Positions 7,827-13,326 of a stretch of 13,326 nucleotides of DNA are shown here, in pieces (the first letter of the stretch is position 1; the number at the start of each line of letters is the position of its first letter). Source of the DNA: Ettlia oleoabundans (lineage: Eukaryota > Chlorophyta > Chlorophyceae > Chlamydomonadales); NCBI GenBank assembly GCA_019693395.1, contig JAAMXP010004783.1:1-13326 (forward strand), in the 5' to 3' direction. Position numbers and translations under genes: made by a program. The notes below the pieces were generated by a model that ran no database searches, was not told where the DNA came from, and worked only from the letters and a program-made list of their open reading frames with translations.

Positions 7827-9285
7827 ATGGCTCTGCGTCCGTCCAACGCCAAAGCTGCAGCTGTCACGAGACACAACGCAAAACCGCCCGCGCAAAAAGA
7901 CTCAGCCAAGGTGCGCTTCCATCTGGCAGGTCTTACACGGAGGAGGTGATCGCAACCGATGCGGCTATGGCCGCCCTGCGTGATGCCCCGCTTGTCGCCA
8001 GCCGCCGCTGCTGGTGCCCCTTTGGGGTACTGCATGCTTTCCTGTGCATTGGGTTGCATACTTATATGTAAGCATCACATTGATTATAGAAACGTTTCGA
8101 AGGGCGTCTGAATTTACTCTTACATAGGAAAGATACTCCTGCTGCTGACGGGGTCCTCCCCTTGTGCAGGCCTCGTCGCCACTCTTGCAATTTGCTCAGC
8201 CCTCGCTGCACGCTGCGGTCCAACGGGAGGACAAGCACTCGTGCCTGGCCGCACTGCATGCCGCACTAGCTGCAGGAGCAGACGTTAACGAGCCCGACGC
8301 TTACGGCCGCCTACCGCTGCACCTGGCAGCAGGGTACAACCGCAGCGCTGCCGCTGCAGCAGCCGCCATCAAGGCCTTGGTTGATTGTGGGGCGGATGTG
8401 GCAGCCGCAAGCGCTAGCCAGCGGCGCCAGGCGCTGCACTATGCCGCTTGGAACAGCAGCGGAGCGGCGGCAGTGACAGCGATAGAAGCCCTGCTGGACT
8501 GCGGGGCAGATGTGGCGGCGGAAGACTCGAATGGCTGCCAGCCCATCCACTGGGCAGCCGACAACTACCACTCGCCCGCGGCGACGGTGGCGGCGATTAA
8601 AGCGCTGCTGATTGCTGGGGCCGCGGTTGATGCCGTCAACAACCGCGGCGCCACTCCGCTGCACTGGGCGGCCACCAATCGAGATCCTCAGGCGGCAGTG
8701 GCGGCCATGAAGACCCTGTTGTCAGCCGGGGCCAGCGTGGCTGCACGAGATATTTACGGAGAGCAGCCGCTGCACTATCTGGACTCCAACAAATGCGGCA
8801 AGGCGGTGGTGGCAGCTGCAAAGGCGCTCATCGCGGCAGGGGCGGATGTCGGCGCATTCGACCACTGCGGCAACACGCCGCTGCATTCCGTGGCTGGCAG
8901 CGATTCCATCGACAGTGCGGCAGCAGCAGCAGCAGTACAGGCTTTGCTGTCTGCAGGGGCAGATGTCAATGCAGTGAACAGCGAGGGGGATACAGCTGTG
9001 CTGCTGGCTCTAGAGCGGGGTGGTGGCGCCCCAAGCGAGGAACTCCTCCGCCTGTTGCTTCCACCATGCGACGCGGGGGAGGAGCCCCAGCCTGGTTGTG
9101 GCGTGCTGCCGCTAGTGGCAGCGGCCTGGCGGCGGTCACTGCGACAGGCGTCACGTGGTGCAGCCTCGGCAGCCCAACCGCAGCTGACTCCGGGTGGTAG
9201 GCTGCAGACAGCAGCAGCGGCGAGTGCTGGGCGATTACCAGTTGGGTCGAGCGTTAGCCGGACTGGGGTGCTGCTGCGGCAGTGA
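7827..9285 (+). CDS. Ankyrin-repeat protein with extended 37-39-residue repeats
   Basis: Proposed exons are 7827-7910 and 8170-9285, both phase 0 at the junction (donor GTGCGC, acceptor TTGTGCAG), giving 399 residues. The large exon has no ATG near its beginning and an in-frame stop just upstream at 8146, so a spliced first exon is required. The ATG at 7827 (TTCATGGCT) is the best candidate. Residues about 35-325 hold seven to eight ankyrin repeats. The conserved histidine/leucine of the TPLH motif falls at residues 42, 79, 118, 155, 193, 230, 267 and 306, i.e. every 37-39 residues. Each unit follows PLHWAA, about ten variable residues, then an A-rich helix KALL.AGADV. The last repeat is degenerate (TAVLL). 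The C-terminal 75 residues are Ala/Ser/Arg-rich and carry no repeat. Such proteins act as protein-binding scaffolds; the partner cannot be told. No membrane segment or catalytic domain is visible. The start exon is the weakest part. Confidence 0.8.
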
Positions 9286-9858
9286 TTTGGCGGTAACCCT
9301 CACGAGAGCAGCAAGTGCAATAGCATTTCCCATGTCAAGCTCCTGATGATATGCCAAGCATGTCTTAACGTTTGTGTACAAATATCATTACTTGTGGTGA
9401 TTCATATATGCTTCACACCTAACATTTACTCTCCATCATGTTGTCCCTGATGATGTTTCTCTACGCCTGCATTTCCTGCTGAACTCCGCACTGCTTGCCA
9501 CTGCTTTGATTGGCTGCTATTGACCTATGCTGTTGATCGTTAACTTGGGCTTAAACGGTTCTGAGCCACGATCGGAATCATGGTATTATGCTTGAACTTG
9601 GCTGGCATTCAAGGTCAGGAGGCTCTCACCCCAGGCTCTGAGTCAGCAACTCAACTGAGGGAGGGCCTCTCCTTTGGTACTTTCCAGAGGCTGCAGTGCA
9701 ATCAGACGTCATATTATTACGAACAATGCGGGGAAAGAACCGGGAAACGGCATGGGCACATCCCACCATGCTCCCGCCTGTGTGCCTGCTTCCGCCACCC
9801 CAGCGGGCTCAGCAGGATGTACCCCACTGCCGTTTGCAATTGCTCAGCTGACTAGCGA
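9286..9858. other. Intergenic region between the ankyrin and transporter genes
   Basis: It holds the 3' UTR of the ankyrin gene and the 5' region of the transporter. No canonical TGTAA follows the ankyrin stop; a near variant TGTAC lies at 9375-9379. Short plus-strand open frames (9580-9855 and 9674-9970) look like chance frames or upstream ORFs. An in-frame stop at 9853-9855 precedes the transporter ATG. Confidence 0.5.
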
Positions 9859-12800
9859 ATGGTCATGCAAGAAGCAGCGCGGAAGGAGCCAGCTATGGCG
9901 GACACAGAGAAAGGCTCTGCGGGGCCTCCGCCCGAGATGTCCGCTGAAGAGGAGCGGCGGCAGCGATTGAAAGCTGGTGAGTGTTCGCTCTTGTTTGTTG
10001 TGCTCCCAGCGACAGCTAAACCGATTACACCAAGTAGGGCAACTGGCGCCATCTCTGTGCCGTGGGAAGCACGATCTCTTGAGTAACCGTGCTTGGGAAG
10101 CCTTCGATGGGGTCGACTGCTTGCAGCCGCGCCGCTGCCTACCGGCGGCTATTACCAGTGGCGGCAGGGGTTGCCGCCGCTACCCGCTGTGGCTCCCTGT
10201 GCAGTATCTGCCACCTGCCTGTCAAGATCCAGCAATCTATCCCTGTCCTGCCCCTGCTGCAGCGGGGGAGGCATACTTTGCAAAGGTGCTGAACCAGAGC
10301 AAGGGCAGGGACCTTCTAGCGGCAGCAAAATCGACAGCACCCAGCGGCGGGGGCGGCGCCACGGCAGGGGGCTCCGGCGCACAACGCCTGCCGCAGACCA
10401 CATTTGACGACGACTTCCTGCAAGCGGGGGCAGTTATCGAGGGCGCACGCACCTATGTGCTTGGCACCGTATTCGTGGCAGCACAAGCGGTACAACTAGT
10501 GTTCCTCAAGGTACGTACTGCTGGCAGCAGCAGCTGGCCGGGTAGTTGGGCAGCAGCAATGGCCGTCCTCATTCCCTTGTATTACAAATGCACTGGCAGC
10601 ATTCATCACAATCAGCTTTTAAGGTTTAACTGCATGAATTTTTGGTAATGTACGATGCAGTCTGCAATCCTTGGCACGCCCTTAAGTGGGTGGCCTATAG
10701 TCCCTCCACGTATTAACGCCACCCATCTCTTTGCTGCCGGCTGCCGCCTCTGCTGCAGGCTTCCCTGACGGCACTGCACACCCCCGCGCTCATGGCTTTC
10801 CTCCATTTCCTTCCCGTTGTCCTCCTGATTTGGCTGCTGGCCTCCCAAGGGCTGCTGGAGCTGCGCCCTCTTACGCTGCGCACGCTGCAGGGCGGCGCAG
10901 TGGCGGCGGCACTGGCGGGGCTGCAGGTGCGCCGGCGGCAGATGCTCGCCAGCGCTTGCCACCCATCAGTGGGGCAGCCCGCGTGTAGGGGAAACCTCAT
11001 ATGACACGCTTGCCCTACTGACTGAGGGATGTTACAGAGTCTGCGCCAGGATACCCTCTGGCGGGGAGGTACAATCAGACGCTTGCCCTACTCCCCTGCT
11101 TGCAAGTGGACAAGCTGTCGAGACCTGGCAGACCCACATCACCTTGCCTGCCACTCGGGCAGAACCCGGTTATTGCCTGCTGTCGAATTCCCATGCTTCA
11201 CCTTTGCATGCTTGCAGGCACTCACCTTGTTTTGGGCCCTCCTCCATTCCTCGGTGTTCCTGGTGCTCTGCTGGACGGCGGCAGTGCCCCACCTGCTGCG
11301 TGCCGTGATCAACCTGCTGCTCAACAAGCAGTCGCCACCGGGGGGTCGTGTGGTGGCGCTCTGTGTGGGCTTGGGCTGCACAGGTGGGGGCCAGATGCCT
11401 GGGAGGCTTATGTTGTGTCACTAGAACGCAGTGTGTGTTATTTATGTGTGTGTGGCAGCTTTTGCCAGCTTTAAGAGCTGGCTTTGCGCGAGCCTGGGCT
11501 GGGAGGCTGGTGCCTGTGTAGTGGTTTGCCAGTCTTGCAGTCCCTTCCAGGTGCCAGGCTGGTGTGGGGCTAGGCTGCACAGGTGGGGCCCAATGGTTGG
11601 GAGCCTGGTGCTGGTCCTGTGTTGTGGTTTGCCAGTAAGGAAGTCCCTGGCCGGCAGTGCAGGCAGCTGCACATAAGCTCTGGTTGGTGTGTGGGGGGCT
11701 GGGCTGCACAGGAGGGCCAGCCCGCCTCACTGTGCGTTATGCTGGTGCAAACAGCATCGCACCTGCATGTATGTGTGTCGTTGCCTGAACTGCGTGTTGA
11801 CCGCTCATTGGCATGGCTGGTAGCTTGTGCGCGTGCGCGTGCGCCTTTGCTAACAGGCGCGCACGGCATCTCACCTGCCTGTCTGTGTGTTGTGGCCTAA
11901 ATGCTATGTGAGTCTCACCTTTGCACTGCATGCCTGCTGGTTTACCTGTCTGATCGCGTCTACGTGTATGCCATGCCTTTGCCGCTTTCTGCAGTGTCCA
12001 CACTGCTGGTGCAGTTCCCTGGCGTGCTGGGCCTGCTGGGCCTGCTGAGCTGGACGGCTACTGAGGTGGCAGGTGCCGCATGGGCCCACCTGCGTCAGCG
12101 GCCCGACCTGGCAGCCGAGGCGGCGGCAGCCAACCAGAAGCTGGGCGGCATGCTGAGTCAGCTGCTCGATGCTGAGTCAGCGCTGGATGGCGCCAGCCTG
12201 GCGTTAGTGCGGCACTTGCTGCCACTGCTGCCGCTCATGCTGCTGGGGCTGCTGCTGCGGGAGGGACGAGAGCTGGTGAGTGTTAGTACACCCCAGGCGG
12301 CCGTTCTCCCGCTGCTTTGCAGGGTTTGGGGGGCAACACCATTGCTTGCCGTTTTTGCTGTCGGCTGCCATTGCTGCGCTTCATTGCCGGCCGTCACTGC
12401 AGCTTCACAGTCGGCCTGCCGCTGCCGAGTGCCCTTGCAAGCTGCCGCCTCCTTTGCCGCTGCCGAAACTGCAGCATGCTAGCGCACCTTTCCCCGCTTG
12501 CTGCCGCTGCTGCCTCCTCATTTGCCGTCACCTTGCTACCAGCCGTCGCCAGCTTTTATGCTAGCCGCCACCAGCTTTCCCTGCCATCCGCCACCGCCAC
12601 TTGGGCCACTGCCTGTACCGCTGCGAATGGTCGTCAGGGCTAGCAGGTTTCCCATTCAGTGGGACATTAGCAGCATATTTCCCGGCAAAAACCCTACTAC
12701 AATGGCTGTCGACCCCGCGACAGCACTGCAGCCTTGTGCCGAAGACTGCCTGGCTGTTGCTGGTATACGACGGGCTGTGCTGCGCTGGCCTGTGCTGTGT

Positions 12801-13172
12801 CATGCTGTGCTACGCTGGCCTGTGCTGTTATGCTGTGCTGCGCTGGCCTGTGCTGTGTTATGCTGTGCTGCGCTGGCCTGTGCTGTGTCATGCTGTGCTG
12901 CGCCTTCCCAGCGCACCTTCACCACCGCCACGAGTATCCCTATAGTGTTAGAAAAGCTTCAACACATCGTCTCTCCCTCGTTGCTTCCTTACGCGTTACC
13001 CCCGCATGTTGTCTGCTGCAGGTGGACCACGAGCTGTCCGTTCCAGCCGTCACCATGATCCTCCTGTCCTGCCTGGCCATGGCGGTGGCGGTATCCACCG
13101 AACTCCTTATCACCGGCGGCTTGACCCGTCAGGCGCATGCGGCTCTGGTGGCGGCTGGGCCGCTGGGCACAG
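9859..13172 (+). CDS. DMT-superfamily transporter, nucleotide-sugar/triose-phosphate type, 3' end missing
   Basis: Six exons join in frame: 9859-9976, 10263-10510, 10759-10926, 11218-11383, 11995-12275, 13022-13172 (phases 1, 0, 0, 1, 0), giving 377 residues before the last donor (GTGCGG at 13173). The gene continues past the window. Residues 1-102 are hydrophilic, with a charged AEEERRQRLKA helix and a Gly-rich linker. Then come hydrophobic segments near 103-121, 132-153, 169-185, 187-210, 222-240, 242-262, a helix ending LLREGREL, and one around TMILLSCLAMAVAVSTELL. The order of segments, the loop LLELRPLTLRTL, the mid-protein FPGVLGLLGLLSW and the segment LLSCLAMAVAVSTELLITGG resemble SLC35/TPT-like transporters, which have ten helices. 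Two helices would therefore lie outside the window. A roughly 40-residue Ala/Gln-rich loop (LAAEAAAANQKLGG onward) is longer than usual. Family proteins exchange nucleotide sugars or phosphorylated C3-C6 compounds across Golgi/ER or plastid membranes; the substrate cannot be read here. Met13 at 9895 (AGCTATGGCG) has a better start context than Met1. Confidence 0.62.
11373..11718 (+). repeat. Echoes of the exon 4 donor junction inside transporter intron 4
   Basis: The exon 4 end GGGCTGCACAG with its donor GTGGGG (11373-11389) recurs at 11572-11588 with GTGGGG intact, and at 11701-11718 with the donor altered to GA. Flanking bases such as GGCCAG/GGCCCA and TGGGAGGCT/TGGGAGCCT also repeat. A second word, GTGGTTTGCCAGT, occurs at 11521 and 11624. 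This part of the intron therefore consists of diverged tandem copies seeded at the exon boundary. Confidence 0.8.
11753..11935 (+). repeat. Second degenerate tandem repeat and GC/GT alternating tract in transporter intron 4
   Basis: CAGCATCGCACCTGCATGTA near 11753 and a diverged copy, CGGCATCTCACCTGCCTGTC, near 11866 are about 113 bases apart. Between them lies an alternating purine-pyrimidine run TGTGCGCGTGCGCGTGCGC (about 11825-11843), a Z-DNA-prone sequence. TCACCTTTGCA near 11916 also echoes the acceptor region before exon 4 (around 11198-11217). Confidence 0.6.
12774..12904 (+). repeat. 30-base minisatellite in transporter intron 5
   Basis: Four units start at 12774, 12804, 12832 and 12862 (30, 28, 30 and 30 bases), followed by a 13-base partial unit. 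The unit has the form GCTGTGCTGCGCTGGCCTGT followed by GCTGTGTYAT. Units differ by only one or a few bases, so the array is young. It lies between the supported donor at 12276 and acceptor at 13021 and is presumably spliced out, although one frame stays open through it (Cys/Leu-rich). Confidence 0.9.
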
Positions 13173-13326
13173 GTGCGGCGCCTTGCAATGTCATGCTTGG
13201 CTCATCTGGCGCCGGGAATCGCGCCATTACTCTGTGGCTTTTGTCGTAGCTGCGCGTTGTCTGTTTTGCCGCGCACTCGCCGCATTTGTCTGCTGGGGGA
13301 CCTGCAAATGTGTGGGTGGGTGGGTG
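13173..13326 (+). other. Start of transporter intron 6, ending in a GGGT tract at the window edge
   Basis: The donor GTGCGG follows the exon 6 codons for GPLGT. Reading through instead reaches a stop at 13247-13249 after non-conserved sequence, which would cut the transporter two helices short, so an intron is preferred. The last 16 bases are TG/GGGT repeats. Confidence 0.5.

Noticed and set aside
8164..8169. GTG at 8164 as the start codon of the ankyrin protein
   Set aside because: GTG is not a usual nuclear start codon, and the bases TTGTGCAG form a good splice acceptor immediately before the conserved sequence.
12276..12643. Open frames in transporter intron 5 (Cys/Leu/Arg-rich)
   Set aside because: The translation is low-complexity from CTGCCGC-type repeats, and the flanking exons join in phase 0 without it.
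13172..13249. Stop codon at 13247-13249 as the end of the transporter
   Set aside because: The residues after GPLGT are not transporter-like and the protein would lack its last two helices. A GTGCGG donor at 13173 offers a better model with the gene continuing outside the window.
1..13326. CRISPR arrays, tRNA or rRNA genes, transposase or reverse-transcriptase genes
   Set aside because: I looked for spaced direct repeats, cloverleaf signatures and typical mobile-element protein motifs and found none. The repeats present are tandem, intronic and local.

Overview
The window looks like nuclear DNA of a green alga (Chlorophyta, probably Chlorophyceae). The genes are split by many GT-AG introns of about 190-750 bases with TGCAG-type acceptors. 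Coding exons are GC-rich and alanine/leucine-rich. A TGTAA motif, the usual chlorophyte poly(A) signal, follows the first complete gene. CA, GGGT and other satellites are common. Nothing bacterial, plasmid-like or viral was seen.

Layout: (1) 1-118 is a CA/TG microsatellite inside an intron of a leftward gene. (2) About 119-1001, minus strand: three short phase-1 exons of a small, unidentified membrane protein. It runs off the left edge and its 5' part is unresolved; 1677-1803 is a possible further exon. (3) 1804-2477: divergent intergenic region with a 20-base palindrome and a TATA-like element. (4) 2478-7217, plus strand: a ten-exon gene for a CDK8/CDKE-type kinase, reconstructed as 412 residues with every exon phase matching. 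CDK8 is the kinase of the Mediator kinase module. (5) 7827-9285, plus strand: a two-exon ankyrin-repeat gene. (6) 9859 to beyond the right edge, plus strand: at least six exons of a multi-pass transporter resembling the drug/metabolite transporter (DMT) nucleotide-sugar/triose-phosphate family.

The genes do not form a pathway or operon; this is ordinary eukaryotic gene order. The most unusual structure is at the exon edges. In two unrelated genes (kinase exon 7, transporter exon 4) the exon-intron junction, including the splice site, has been copied one or more times into the adjacent intron, giving diverging 'echoes' of the splice site. Other points of interest are a GC-AG intron in the kinase, ankyrin repeats of uniform 37-39 residue spacing instead of 33, a 30-base minisatellite in a transporter intron, and an over-represented word CAAGCATG.
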